Shown in pieces: positions 47,101 through 58,200 of a DNA stretch of 64,000 bases. Origin of the DNA: Nymphalis io (Eukaryota; Arthropoda; Insecta; Lepidoptera; Nymphalidae). The first letter of the stretch is position 1. The number at the start of each line of letters is the position of its first letter. Position numbers and translations under genes: made by a program. The DNA lies in assembly GCF_905147045.1 (NCBI RefSeq), contig NC_065917.1, positions 3,426,501-3,490,500 on the forward strand, read 5' to 3'. Below the pieces are notes generated by a model that was not told where the DNA came from, did not search any database, and worked only from the letters and a program-made list of their open reading frames with translations.

Positions 47101-50100
47101 TGCACGATATTCTCCTTAATAGGTAATGAATGTAGTCTTAAGATTTTTTTTTTTATTTTCTTTGAATGTCGTAGTGTAATTAATCCTAGAGAATCTTAAT
47201 CAATAAATAAAATAATGCAGTAATAATACTTTGCATAGTATAAACGGGAGTTTTTGATCTTTGTTACTCTTTCACGCGATAAGAACAGATTCTAACGATA
47301 TTGGGATTGTCAATAGCTTATACCCTTTTTTTATCGCTAGAAAAACGCGTTACGCGTTTCCCCCGCGGGAACAGTAGTATATGGTGGTGGTATGTGATGT
47401 CCAAGGCGCCAAGTGCGCACCTACATCGGAATACCCACTAAAAAACCAGCGGTACCCTCTCCGTTTTAACGAGGAGCGCCATGGGATCGCTTTCGCATGC
47501 TACCGTGACGCTATAGCTTACACCCTGACTTAACATATAAGTTACCTAACACCTATCCCCTGTCCAATTTACGCGGGCATAGTCACGGGTAATCTAGTAC
47601 ATGCTTTAATTAAAATATCGAAACATTATATCATCAACAATTAGAATTTTTATGTTTATTTTTTGTTTGTAAATCATATAGTTTTCGTTGAAATTAAATG
47701 AAATCATCTATGCTAATATTTTATATATGCTGAAGAGTCTGTTTGGTTGATCCCGCTAATCTCAGGAAATAGCTTAATGTTGGATAGCCCAATTATCGAG
47801 GAAGGCTTTAGGCTATATAACATCACGCTACGACCAATACGAGTGGAATATCAATAAAAAAAGTTGCAAAAACGGGAAAATTTATCACGTTGGAGAGCTT
47901 CAGTTGCGTGCGCTGCGTAAACGGTTAAAGTTACGCAACAATCATGTATGACGGAATTTTTTCTTAAAAAAAAAAGTCAGTGATAGCATATTTCTATCTT
48001 TTAAGGTTGACTTACTATAACCATTTTTATGCTAATCAATAATTATTCTATAATAAAGCATTATTTGCGGAATCGTTTTTGTAATTCTTATCTAAATAAA
48101 TTTAGATATTTAAACGGTTGCTCGGACGATATCCTCATATCCAATTCTTTGACATGAAAAAACAAATATAATAATATATCAAACATAATCAATGTAAATA
48201 ATTAATAATTTATTATAGCCAAGATGGCCCAGTGGTAACAACGCTTGAATCTTAACCGATAATCGTGCGTTCAAATCCGGGCAAGCACCACTGAATTTTC
48301 ATGTGCTTAATTTGTGTTTATAATTCATCTCGTGCTTGACGGTGAAGAAAAACATCGTGAGGAAACATGCATGTGTATCACTGAAATTCTGCCACATGTG
48401 TATTCCACGAACCCGCACTGGAGCAGCGTGGTGGAATAAGCTCCAAACCTCCTCAAAAAAGGGAGAGGAGGCCTTTAGCCCAGCAGTGGGACATTCACAT
48501 GCTGTTACGGATATATAATATTTAAAGTGAATATATGTAGGTCCTAATTTGGTGAAAATGGTAACAAAATATACATATATTTGAAAAAATGTAAAAAATA
48601 ATATATTTTTATATTGCAGGTTTCGCAAGCGTGTCAAGAAACAGCAGCGCTCGAAGCGCGAATCAGACGGCTCGAGCGATGAAGCGCCGTTGAGCCGCGT
48701 GGCGGACTTGGACTTCAGCCGCGAGAGCCGCGTGACGCCGTCTCCCTCGCACGCGGTGATGGGCGTGCCGAACGTTGTGATAACGCCGATCGGTAAGTAA
48801 CAGGAATGATGCAATTCATTGTGGTTATCACCACTTATAGGTGATGATTTCGGTCATGATTCGGTCAAACCCCCACTCCCCCTTACAACCTGGGTTCCTT
48901 CAAACGAGGCGTGAAGAGGCATCTTGCGGCCCGGCAAGGCGGGGGTGGCTAGTGCAGATCGTTCTTTCCAATTGTACTGGCCGTCGTCGCGTTTTGACTC
49001 TACTACCACTTACCATCAGGTGGAGTAATGTCATCCCGGCGAATATATTAAAAAAAATATCATGTCAGCCGTTTTCAAGCGAGACTAGCCAACTGGTCGT
49101 AATATATTATAGTACACAACTGTGTGTGCAAACACAAGGGTACTCCCATACCAATTGTTTTTGGTCGTAGGACTCGTTAGATATGCAATACTTGGTATTG
49201 TTGTGTTCCGGTTTGTAGGATGATTGGGCCAGTGTAGCTACAGGTACGAGGATCTTAGTTTCCAAGGTTGGCGGCGGCAATGTCTATAGGCGGTGTTGAG
49301 GTGGTCCATTTGCAAGTTGACCTATCCAAATAAAAAAAAAATGCATCCCGTAATCTGATGGAACGGCAAATCCGACACGTTCCAAAAGAATTCAAGCTCA
49401 GGACCAACGGCTTTACGTGCTTTCCGAGACACGGGAGTGTAACCACTGGGCATACCAGACTCGGGGCTACTTCTGTAAATAAGTATGTATATATATATAT
49501 TTGTATATAAGATAAGAAAGAAATGTCATTGCATTTGACGAGCCGGTTGGCGTGGTTGGTAGATACTTGCCTTTCACGCCGAAGGTTGTGGGTTCGATTC
49601 CCACCCAGGACAGACATTTGTGTGCATGAACATGTCTGTTTGTCCGAGTCTGGTTGTAATTATCTATATAAGTATGTATTTACAAAAGAAAATTAGTATA
49701 TCAGTTGTCTGGTTTCCATAGCACGAGCTCTGCTTAGTTTGGGATCAGATGGCCGTGTGTGAATAATGTCCCAATATATTATTATTATTATTTTTAAGAT
49801 AAAATTATAATTTTCAAATTCATTTGTTGATTTTTTGTTACTTCTATTGTTTTATTTCTTTGTTATGTCACATTGTTCTTATTAATTACATTTCTCAACC
49901 GAATTAAAATCGTATTTATTATTTTACCTGAATATTCCAAACATAATACATATCGAAAAGTCACTAATATCAAGTATATAAGGCATTTACATAAAATATG
50001 TACTTAGTAAACTGTTTCGTTGGTCTAGTGGCTTGATGTCAGGCCGCAGACCCGGAGGTCCTGGTTTCAATTCCCAGGTCGGGCCAATAAAAAGTTATCG

Positions 50101-51292
50101 GGTTTTTCTGTCAGAAAATTCTCGGTCGTGTCGGGTTGCCGTCCCATCGGATTAGGAGAGTTAGGGAATAGGAAGTGCACCTGTGTTTGCGCACACTTGT
50201 GCACTATCATATCTCCTGCGTAGTTGGCTAATCTCTCTTGAGATTGGCTGCCGTGGCCGAAAACGGTCTGGAGGACATTATTACTTGGTAAATATAATTT
50301 AAATTTATTACAGACTTAAAGAAATTCAAGCTGCCATTACCAGAGAAGAAATCAACGAAGAAAAACGAAACTAAATGTCAATCAAAGGAACCCAAAGACA
50401 AGACAACACCGTCTACCATAGACAAGCCGATGGATGATCGAAAACAAACCATAGACAAGACGGATAACGAGAAAGAGAAATCTATGGAATGGAATTGTTC
50501 AATTTGCAGCTTGTCTTTCCGTGGCGAGAGAGGCTTAAGGTGTTTATAATATAAATATATATTTTATTATATATTATATAACTTTCTCCCGCATGTGGGG
50601 GTGGGGGCGTGTAAAAAGTAGGCATTGTCCTTTGTATTCAAGGTTACTTCGTAACATATTTCAACACTATGACAGTGTAAGTTTTGCATTTTTAATATTA
50701 GTATCTGTAACAGCCTGTGAATGTCCGACTGCTGGGCTAAATGCCGCTTCCTTTCTTTTTTTTTTTGAGGAGAAGGCTTGGAGCTTATTCCACCACGCTG
50801 CTGCAGTGCGGGTTCGTGGAATACACATACATACAGTGACATAAAGTCAACGTTCCGTTAAAACCAAATCGCTAAAAATGATTATATTATTATTTACTGG
50901 CGGTAGGGCTTTGTGCAAGCTCGTCTGGGTAGGTACCACCCACTCATCAGATATTCCACCGGAAAACAGCAGTACTTGGTATTGTTGTGTTCCGGTTTGA
51001 AGGGTGAGTTAGGCAGAGTAATTACAGGCACAAGGGACATAATATATTAGTTTCCAAGGTTGGTGGCGGATTGGCTATGTAAGCGATGATTAACATTTCT
51101 TACATTGTGAATATCTATCTATCTATTGTCACCACTTACCATCAGGTGGCCCACATGCTCGTCCGCCTTCCTATTCTATATAAAAAAAAACATGATTATA
51201 ACATTTCCTCTTGCAGGCGTCACATGACAATGTCCCACATTATAAATCCACATGAAGCAAAGAAGTCGAACAAGAAAGAAGAGACAACATAG
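44169..51292 (+). CDS. Small basic protein with one C2H2 zinc finger, unrecognised family
   Basis: Five exons: 44169-44335, 46776-46967, 48620-48792, 50314-50539, 51217-51292. All borders are GT-AG and all phases fit; predicted length 277 aa. The N-terminal half is acidic and Ser-rich. The middle is strongly basic (RPRKRFRKRVKKQQRSKR across the exon 2/3 junction), a likely nuclear localisation signal, followed by Ser-Asp residues and then a Lys-rich linker. Near the C-terminus a single finger reads CSIC, twelve residues, H, MTMS, H (C-x2-C-x12-H-x4-H), interrupted by the last intron between Leu and Arg. One C2H2 finger with basic flanks suggests nucleic-acid or protein binding in the nucleus, but I do not recognise the family. 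Introns hold SINEs, family E retroposons, a MITE and a LINE tail. Start chosen as the first ATG giving an open frame into exon 2. Confidence 0.75.
44612..44845 (+). mobile_element. Family A SINE, diverged, GTTACTACTACTACT tail
   Basis: CACAAGCACCACTGACTTTT through CTATTTACAGGCTGTTGTTA. In intron 1 of the C2H2 gene. Confidence 0.6.
45183..45602. mobile_element. MITE, 420 bp, long terminal inverted repeats, TAA duplication
   Basis: The outer 30 bases are perfect inverted repeats (starting TTTTTCAATTAATTGATTCT), and similarity continues to about 75 bases on each side, including AGTGCCTGxAATGTAAGAA. Both ends are bordered by TAA (45180-45182 and 45603-45605), the 3-bp target duplication of PIF/Harbinger-type elements. 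No coding frame. It lies in intron 1 of the C2H2 gene. Confidence 0.8.
45606..46002. other. Intronic stretch, possibly an unclassified repeat
   Basis: 45650-45960 has a more even base composition (TGAGGGGGTCAAAAGTGGCT, GTAATATTACGCGCGGTGCT) than the surrounding intron and ends at a family E copy. No coding frame. Confidence 0.3.
46003..46165 (+). mobile_element. Family E retroposon, plus orientation
   Basis: Shares GGTAGCATGCTCAAGCGATC, GTGACGCTCCTCGTTAA and the end GCGTTTTTCCAGCGACAAAA with the copies at 36.6 and 47.3 kb. The A-run at its 3' end supports retroposition. Target duplication not clear. Confidence 0.55.
46434..46737 (-). mobile_element. Family A SINE, full length
   Basis: The minus strand runs from GTCGAGATGGCCCAGTGG to a (ACTGT)n tail; its head ends 38 bases before exon 2 of the C2H2 gene. 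Confidence 0.85.
47327..47512 (-). mobile_element. Family E retroposon with 14-bp target duplication
   Basis: Flanked by ATAGCTTATACCCT (47313-47326) and ATAGCTTACACCCT (47513-47526), one mismatch. Same body as the other family E copies. It lies in the intron between exons 2 and 3 of the C2H2 gene. Confidence 0.65.
47527..48218. other. Intronic AT-rich stretch
   Basis: Intron between exons 2 and 3 of the C2H2 gene; no repeat family recognised. Confidence 0.3.
48219..48512 (+). mobile_element. Family A SINE, full length
   Basis: AGCCAAGATGGCCCAGTGG through ACATTCACATGCTGTTACGG. Confidence 0.85.
48868..49058 (+). mobile_element. LINE 3' tail (CR1-like), A-rich end
   Basis: The plus strand reads PYNLGSFKRGVKRHL, the last residues of a CR1-like ORF2, followed by a short 3' UTR and an A-rich end. 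A second copy of the same tail lies at 54.96 kb. It is inside the intron between exons 3 and 4 of the C2H2 gene. Confidence 0.55.
49062..49475 (-). mobile_element. Family C SINE interrupted by a family D fragment
   Basis: Family C pieces at 49062-49165 (TTTTCAAGCGAGACTAGCCA) and 49342-49475 (AATCTGATGGAACGGCAAAT through CCAGACTCGGGGCTAC) are separated by family D sequence at 49185-49331, so D inserted into an older C copy. Confidence 0.6.
49185..49331 (+). mobile_element. Family D SINE fragment inside a family C copy
   Basis: CAATACTTGGTATTGTTGTG through a short A-run. Confidence 0.55.
49537..49792 (+). mobile_element. Family B SINE, full length
   Basis: GACGAGCCGGTTGGCGTGG through ATGTCCCAATATATTATTAT. 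Confidence 0.85.
50017..50286 (+). mobile_element. Family C SINE, inner deletion
   Basis: TTCGTTGGTCTAGTGGCTTG through ACGGTCTGGAGGACATTATT; it ends 27 bases before exon 4 of the C2H2 gene. Confidence 0.8.
50704..50835 (-). mobile_element. Family A SINE, 3' half
   Basis: TGTAACAGCCTGTGAATGTC through GTTCGTGGAATACACATAC. Confidence 0.7.
50896..51191 (+). mobile_element. Family D SINE, full length
   Basis: TACTGGCGGTAGGGCTTTGT through TTCCTATTCTATATAAAAAA; its A-tail ends 25 bases before the last exon of the C2H2 gene, which encodes the second half of the zinc finger. Confidence 0.8.
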
Positions 51293-51299
51293 ATGGGTA

Positions 51300-51543
51300 A
51301 ATAAAAAAAAAAAAAAACAACATGAAACGGTACACAAGATGTTGAACCTTATTCGTTAGAAACTTTTTACTTAAACATTTGTAGATAGTAGATGTAGTGA
51401 GAAGTATATTTGTTTGTAAATTGTCTCATAATGTATGAATTAAATATCGCTTTGGGGGGACATTTGGGGGGGGGGGAACTACCTTATGTTAGAGCGAGAA
51501 AGATAGACGACCTTTTTTGAAATCATTCTTTTAATACAATAAA
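51300..51543 (+). terminator. Candidate poly(A) signals of the C2H2 gene
   Basis: AATAAA occurs at 51300-51305, directly after the stop codon, and again at 51538-51543. The second, giving a 250-base 3' UTR, is the more usual arrangement. A run of G near 51467-51477 lies between them. Confidence 0.35.
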
Positions 51544-51599
51544 TGTAAAATGTCACCCTAGCGCCATTCTGGCTATTAATGGAAACTTGTTTTATATTG

Positions 51600-51718
51600 A
51601 TTGAGCTCATGATTCATCTTATGCTCGGCGGTGTAGGAAATATGCATGAGGCGGAAACTTCTCCTCAAAAAGGTGAAAATAACTTAGCTCAGCAGCTAGA
51701 TATTTATAGGTTATTATA
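51600..51718 (+). mobile_element. Family A SINE, strongly diverged
   Basis: ATTCATCTTATGCTCGGCGG and CTTAGCTCAGCAGCTAGATA. Confidence 0.5.
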
Positions 51719-52255
51719 ACAAAAGTTAAGTTTTTTAATTCATACATTTTGGTATACAATCTTTCCGAATGAAATACTTCTGTCACTACATTCTATTATA
51801 TATGAAATCAACTCAAATTCAGTTTTTCAATAAAGAAGCATTTCTTCTTAATTCTAATTCAACAGTGTTGCTAGCTTAAAAAAAACCAGTTAAATTTAAG
51901 CGTGTCTTGTTCAGTAAAATTTAGCAGCAAGATTGATTTCAAAGTGTATTATCCAACTAAATTGGATACGTACCAGTTTATTCCTTATTTCTTACATGAC
52001 GTTATTCATTTAATTTGTTAGTGTTACCGAAAGTTTTGTATTTCGTTTCAATAGAATTGGTGCATAGAGGATTCGTTTGTGTAGTTTGATGGGTCGGAGG
52101 ATCTTCAAATTTAATTATATAAAGCGCATGAAAAGCGTAGGCTATCGGTTGCTCTTAAATTTCTTTTTTATATTGAGTACCGTTGACAGAAAAAATGGAA
52201 GAAAAATTGTTTAGGAAGTGATTAATTAAACAATATAGTACAATTGACTGCTTAA
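51719..52255. other. AT-rich spacer downstream of the C2H2 gene
   Basis: No gene or repeat recognised. Confidence 0.3.
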
Positions 52256-52516
52256 TTAATCCAGTGGCTAGATATCCGCAGATTCCGAGGGCCTGGGTTC
52301 AAAACCCAGGTCGTGCCGATAAAAAGTTATTGTGTTCTTTTATCGAAAAATTCTAAGTCGCACTCCCGTGCCTCGAAAAGCATGTAAGGCCGTTGGTCCT
52401 GATCCTGAATTCTTTTCGATCGTGTCGGATTGCCGTCCCATCGGATTATGAGAGTTAAGGAATAGAGAGTGCACCTGTGTTTGCGCACACACTCGTGTAC
52501 TATAATATAACCGCGT
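52256..52516 (+). mobile_element. Family C SINE, inner deletion
   Basis: ATCCAGTGGCTAGATATCCG, B box GGGTTCAAAACCC, through GTGTACTATAATATAACCGC. Confidence 0.75.
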
Positions 52517-52699
52517 AACTAATCGAGAATATTTTCTTCTATGTAATTTTAAAGACATAAAAAAAAAAAACGTTTATAAATTGCACCAATTCTATTGATA
52601 TGAAATTAAAAAAAAAAAAATTCTCGTCCTAGTACATAAGATTTTCGACTTTATTCCAACGGGAATGGTGTCAGTTTTCCGTGTAGTAATTATAGTTAG

Positions 52700-53040
52700 G
52701 TATAATAGATAGTGTAATTCGGGGTTTTGAAATTTTTTTGGAGAGGAATTGGGGGTGTTTGGTTATTGTACGTCATTATTGTGTTAACGTTGAATTTTAA
52801 TACGACGGAAGTTGTTTCTGGTGGTGACCACATACCAGACGACCGCCTACCGCCTACGAATAACATAAAACGAAAACGGTTATATGTTTCCGATTGTATT
52901 CGTATCGACTTCGAAACGCAACTAAATCGTCGTGTTAGGCTAAGAACCCAGAGCGGTTTCCACCCGCACCCGCCGCGGTGGAGGAACAGCTGTTTTGTTT
53001 CTGAACTGACGAAACCATCGGTTACATATGGTCGATATAA
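52700..53040. other. GC-enriched open stretch of uncertain nature
   Basis: Long frames are open on both strands (plus 52727-53080, minus 52696-53091), but the plus frame has no ATG and both run into the family D copy. It may be part of an unclassified repeat or a 5' exon of an unseen gene. Confidence 0.25.
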
Positions 53041-53044
53041 TTGT

Positions 53045-53332
53045 GGTGCGGTAGAGCTTTGTGCAAGCTCGTCTGTGTAGGTACCACCCACTCATCAGAT
53101 ATTCTACCGCTAAACAGCAGTACTTGGTATTGTTGTGTTCCGGTATGAAGGGTGAGTGAGCCAGTGTAATTACAGGCACAAGGGACATAAAATGTTAGCT
53201 CCCAAGGTTGGTGGCGTATTGGATATGTAAGCGATGGTTGACATTTCTTACAATGCCAATGTCTAAGGGCGTTGGTGACCACTTACCATCAGGTGGTCCA
53301 TATGTTCGTCCGCCTTACTATTCTATAAAAAA
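53045..53332 (+). mobile_element. Family D SINE, full length
   Basis: GTGCGGTAGAGCTTTGTGCA through CGCCTTACTATTCTATAAAA. Confidence 0.8.
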
Positions 53333-53775
53333 AAATCAATGAGTCGTAAAGCGCGCGAAGCTCTCATCCGCCCCGCGTGATTCTACTAGTTGCCCACTAG
53401 AGGGAGTGCATAGACCTGCAAACAATCGCACACGCTGCGGGCGTTAAACGCGTCATGAATCGTATTCAATATTTTTACATCGCATTTGCAGAAACCGCGG
53501 CAGCCGCGTGTGTAAACGGCTAAAGCCAAGTTTGTTAGGAGAACTGGTCCTGTAACTGGTCACATATATATATATTTATATATATATTATATAACACAAT
53601 AATGACTACAATACATAAGTGGCAGGGTCAAAATCTGTGATTGGTTTCGAATGTGATCGTAGTGTAGTGTAAATGCTCTATGCCATATATACTAACTTAA
53701 TATATAAAAACTTTTTGCTAGTTAACTCTTTCGTGGTGATTACACCTATACATGTTAAGTTGGTGATCTATAAGA
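53333..53775. other. CpG-rich patch and spacer
   Basis: 53340-53525 is CpG-rich (AAAGCGCGCGAAGCTCTCAT, GAAACCGCGGCAGCCGCGTG) and could be a promoter or an element; no coding frame supports it. A (TA)-rich run follows at 53562-53592. Confidence 0.25.
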
Positions 53776-54010
53776 TAACGCTGTCTTCTTCTTTCGTACG
53801 TCAAATCAATGATGGCAGAGAGAGATGTGCTTATAAACGTTTATGAGGATGTTAGAATTTGAGTTGTGACATAAAATCATCGTAATATCCGGCTCGGAGA
53901 GGACCTTTTTTTTATTAAACTCTAGTATGTGATTACTTAGAATCGTTTCGTATTGCGTAAGGTAGTTTTGTCTACGAGGTGTAATCCAAAAGCGTCCCAA
54001 TAAAAATTGA
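53776..54010. repeat. Low-copy repeat shared with 16.9 and 59.2 kb
   Basis: CTGTCTTCTTCTTTCGTACG matches 16.95 kb, and TCCGGCTCGGAGAGGACC with CTACGAGGTGTAATCCAA matches 59.22-59.31 kb. Class unknown. Confidence 0.4.
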
Positions 54011-54063
54011 ATTTCGAATTCGTGTGTATATGACGTTATATAGGAATGCACATGCATTCTAAA

Positions 54064-54371
54064 AGCCGAGATGGCCCAGTGGTAAGAACGCGTGAATCTT
54101 AACCGATGATCGTGGGTTCAAACCCAGGCAAGCACCACTGAATTTTCATGTGCTTAATTTGTGTTTATAATTCATCTCGTGCTTTAACGGTGAAGGAAAA
54201 CATCGTGAGGAAACCTGCATGTGTCTAATTTCATTGAAATTCTGCCACATGTGTATTCTACCAACCCGCATTGGAGCAGCGTGGTGGAATAAGCTCCAAA
54301 CCTTCTCCTCAAAAAGGGAGAGGAGGCCTTAGCCCAGCAGTGGGACATTAACAGGCTGTTACTGTTACTGT
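54064..54371 (+). mobile_element. Family A SINE, full length with target duplication
   Basis: Flanked by ATGCATTCTAAA at 54052-54063 and 54372-54383. Intact A and B boxes and a (GTTACT)n tail make it the cleanest copy in the window. Confidence 0.92.
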
Positions 54372-54383
54372 ATGCATTCTAAA

Positions 54384-54957
54384 TTTAAAGTGAATCTATG
54401 GCATAGAGCATAGAGTAAAGAATGAAGATCGTATTTCAGTACAAAATTTTAAGGTAGGTAAGGTCGGTATTATTATAATTATTAGGTTTAATATCTCTTT
54501 AAAACATCTACTTAGATAAAATTCAAGTTTTTCTGAAGATCTTTCAAGTGTTAGGTAAATAAAAATAGTCTATGGTAAGTAATGTAGGCTATGGAATAAC
54601 ATTATACGGCCAACAAAAAATAAAAAATAAACATCAACTAAACCACGCAGTTTTGTGGTGAGTCATTTTAAAATTAACGGTAATAAAAACGTAAATTAAA
54701 ATTCGATATTATTAAAAAAAAAATGTACAAATTGTTTTGGATTTAAAAGAATGAACGTTATATTAATGTTATTCTATATGTCTTAAAATGTTTATTAAAG
54801 GATACGTGAGAGTGTAAAAGTAGATTATTGGGTATTAAAAAAAAAAACTGCATTTTTTAATTTTTTTTTTTTATTTGGATCAATAAACAGACGCGATTGG
54901 TTATCTGTGCATACGTATTTGCACTGTAAAGTATTCTGTACAATTTGAATAGAATAA
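54384..54957. other. AT-rich spacer
   Basis: No gene or repeat recognised. Confidence 0.3.
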
Positions 54958-55131
54958 TTCTTTCCTTTAAACGAGGCGTGAAGAGGCATCTTGCGGGCAC
55001 GCAAGGCGAAGTCGGCTAGTCCAGAACATTCTTCTCGACTGTACTGGTCGTCGTTGCGTTTGGACTCTACTACCACTTACCATCAGTTGGAGTAGTCATT
55101 TGGCTTCCCGGCAAATATAATAAAAAAATAT
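54958..55131 (+). mobile_element. LINE 3' tail (CR1-like), second copy
   Basis: Shares AAACGAGGCGTGAAGAGGCA and the following 150 bases with 48.89-49.06 kb, ending in TAATAAAAAAAT. More strongly 5'-truncated. Confidence 0.55.
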
Positions 55132-55139
55132 ATATGGTG

Positions 55140-55264
55140 AGGTTGGTATAGGATGTCCTTTTCTATACCCCTTATAACGTGTATGCAAAATTTCCGCTAA
55201 CCAACTCACTCGCGTACGTCCGGTAATTATAGTAACAAACTCACTCGCATTTATAATATTAGTA
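55140..55264 (-). mobile_element. Helitron-like fragment
   Basis: On the minus strand, ACTAATATTATAAATGCGAG start and a GGGGTATAGAAAAGGACATC inner part. Confidence 0.45.
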
Positions 55265-58200
55265 AAGGTATAAAGTAATCACTAATGACGAACCAAATTT
55301 AGAGAAGTTGTGTTTTATTTACTACTGGCAATATTATAATTTTTTTATTTAAAATGCTAATTTTTAACTCAACGTATCCCTTAGTTTACAACTTATATAA
55401 AAAATACTTAGGGTAAATGTTAGTCATTATTTTTTTGCGCTGGCAAGGCCGATACGTTTCGATTTAATTAAAAATGCGTTGATTATTTAAATTCGGAATT
55501 TAAGATGACGTAATCGTACTTTGAAGACCTTAATGCCATTCTCTTGAAATTTAATTGTTAGTTTGAATTTTATTTTAAAGTATGTGTAGCATTCAAAATT
55601 CGAACGTTACCATATTTTCGGTTTTATTTTGATCAAGCGTATGTGCGGCTCCAAATCGAGGGTTATTTATTAAACACTTTATTTAAACGGAAATTAAATA
55701 GATGAAATGATAACTAAGTATTGCAAGCGGAAGTTAAAAAGTGAAAAGATATTTCTTCCTGAACACTAAAAAAAAAAGAATTAAGCTATATAAGCAAGAG
55801 TTAGACATACATACAAAGAAAACAAAAAAATAAACGAACATGCATTTTCACGTTTCGAATATTTTTCTTGTTTTCTTCAACACTTAAACTCGTTAATAAC
55901 TTGAAAACAATAAAAAAAAATCAGAGAAGAAAATGGCTGAGAACTGTTTGGTCTTTGTCTATTTATATGCAGATTAAAAAAAAAATGTACAGTCATTATT
56001 TGAATGATCAACGCATTCTTCTTAATTTTGTTTCATTAATTTCATTCATGCTTAATTTAATTTTAATGAGGTGCTATTTTTATTAATATTATAAAGTATG
56101 AACATATATATATATTAAATGTAACTACTCGGCTATAATCAGGTCCATGGGACGTATTTATTTTCAAAATTTTAACGCTATTTTTGTATGAGAATCAGGC
56201 TTAAGTCCTATTATGAAGTGTTTTCCAAAAAAAAAAAAAAAATTAAGTTCCTATCAATCATTCTGGAATTTGTTTATATAATTGTTTGATTACTTTCGTT
56301 TAATCCGGTTTGTCTTTCATGGTATTAAATATGCTGTATGGCATTTGTTTGTTGCTTGGATGTACGATGGACTATAGAGGTAAGGAGTAGTAGCTTTATG
56401 TATAAAAAGTGTTCCTCAAAATGTATGGAGTTCAGAGGGCGCTGTTAGGGGGGGCAGATAGGGAGGGGGATAATAATTATAAGATGCTCCTTAAATCTAT
56501 ACTCTGTGCTTATCGTTGCATATTATTAACTTAAGCTGCTAAGCCACACGAGCACGCAGATTTTCCCCGAGTCAGTGTAACTACAGGCACAAGGGTCATG
56601 GTATGTGCCATGTGTCTGTCATGTAAGATGGTTAATATTTCTATTATTCATTCGCCAGTTCACAATGACAGGATTCCTTTGCTGTTTACCATATTACATT
56701 CATATAAAAAAATATCCATTGAAAGTGAAAATGAGTACATTTAGTGTGTTCGTATATTATAATTATCTTGTTGACATTAATTATAGTTAATAATTGGATT
56801 TTTTTTTTCGTGTGATTTTAATGTCGAATCATATTTATACATATCAAAAAAATTACCGCGTTTTTAATTGTTTATACGGCGTGTAGACGAGTATTAAAGA
56901 GATCGTACTTCGTATAAAAAAACGGACCGTTTTCGTAATGCCAATTTTAAGCATTTATCGGTTTGTTTTTTATGATTTAAAATGAAAACATGAATGGTCG
57001 CATTAATGGTTTATACCTAAAGTGTTTTCTGTATTAAATTATTCGAAATGTTGTATTAGTGAAAACAATGAAGCCATAGACTATTCTATTGGTATCTACC
57101 AATGAAAAAAAAAAAAAAAATTCGAACTCGAATCGACGTGACTTTATTTTTCGTGATCTAAATTGTTTATTTCAAATTATTATCGATGGATTTTGAAGTA
57201 AAATTAATTGAAGTTGATTAATGTTGTGTTATTCATAAATATTTATTAATCGAGACCATAATACAGCTGAGGTATTGGCGAATCGCGTGGAGTATGGAAA
57301 TCTTTATGCGTCCTGCCATTGGAATATCTTCTACAATAATTTTAACTTTGATATTTAATGTATAATATTCGCTTAAAACGAGAAATGTATCCATGTTACT
57401 TTGAATAGTTAATGTTTCATTATTGTTTGCATTTTATAAGGAGTTTGAAAAATGCTTTTTTTTTTTTTAAAAAAAATGTAAATATATATTTTTGTTGAAT
57501 TTATCATGATCTCTAGAGTGTCATTTTTTTATCTATGGTGCAATTATGGGTGTTGCCATATTTTAATTTTTATTGAATAGCTATTTTTTTTATTATTATT
57601 ATTATTATTATTAATAATTTCATTATAATTAATTATTCGCTTAGGTGTAATTTGTTTTTTTTTTCTCTATTGTTGTAATAATTTTTAATAAATATAGGGG
57701 TTTAATTAAAAACTGTTGTAATCTTTATTAAACTACAACGATGTTTGCGTTGAAGTTAAATTGTCGAAGCTTTTTCTAAAAACTGCTGCGAGTCGAGCAA
57801 TAAAAAGCACACCCATAGTGATGTTCGTGTTAATCCTTATAATTGTTTAATCCTAAAATGATTATCAACTGATGGTTTAAAGTTGATACATGTAATGTAT
57901 GTAAGGATAAAAATTTCATTATAGACTTATTATATGCTTATAAGGATATTGGTTTGCGAAATGTTCGCTCTCATTTGCATTCGTATTGTTTTGTGAATTC
58001 AAACTGCGTTTCGCTACTGTCCGTGAAAAAGGGCGTATGTCCAAAGTAAATTTCACATAAGATCGGCAATGTCGTATGTCGAACGGAATTGACATTTTAT
58101 ATAAGTATTATATGTGAAAAACAGTTTTTATCGTCCGAATGACACGAATATTACTTACGACCTTTCGAATTACAGTAGTGTCTTCGATATAATTCATTGG

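Noticed and set aside
49537..49610. tRNA gene called from A and B boxes (also at 6.6, 22.0, 29.1, 35.1 and 37.8 kb)
   Set aside because: The same head is followed each time by the same 190-base body and TATTATT tail, so these are SINE heads, and the cloverleaf arms do not pair fully.
52727..53080. Plus-strand 117-codon frame with a hydrophobic start
   Set aside because: It contains no ATG, has a long frame on the opposite strand as well, and runs into a SINE; kept only as an uncertain region.
53806..54057. Minus-strand 83-codon frame
   Set aside because: It lies in a low-copy repeat, has no splice or codon-use support and no neighbouring exons.
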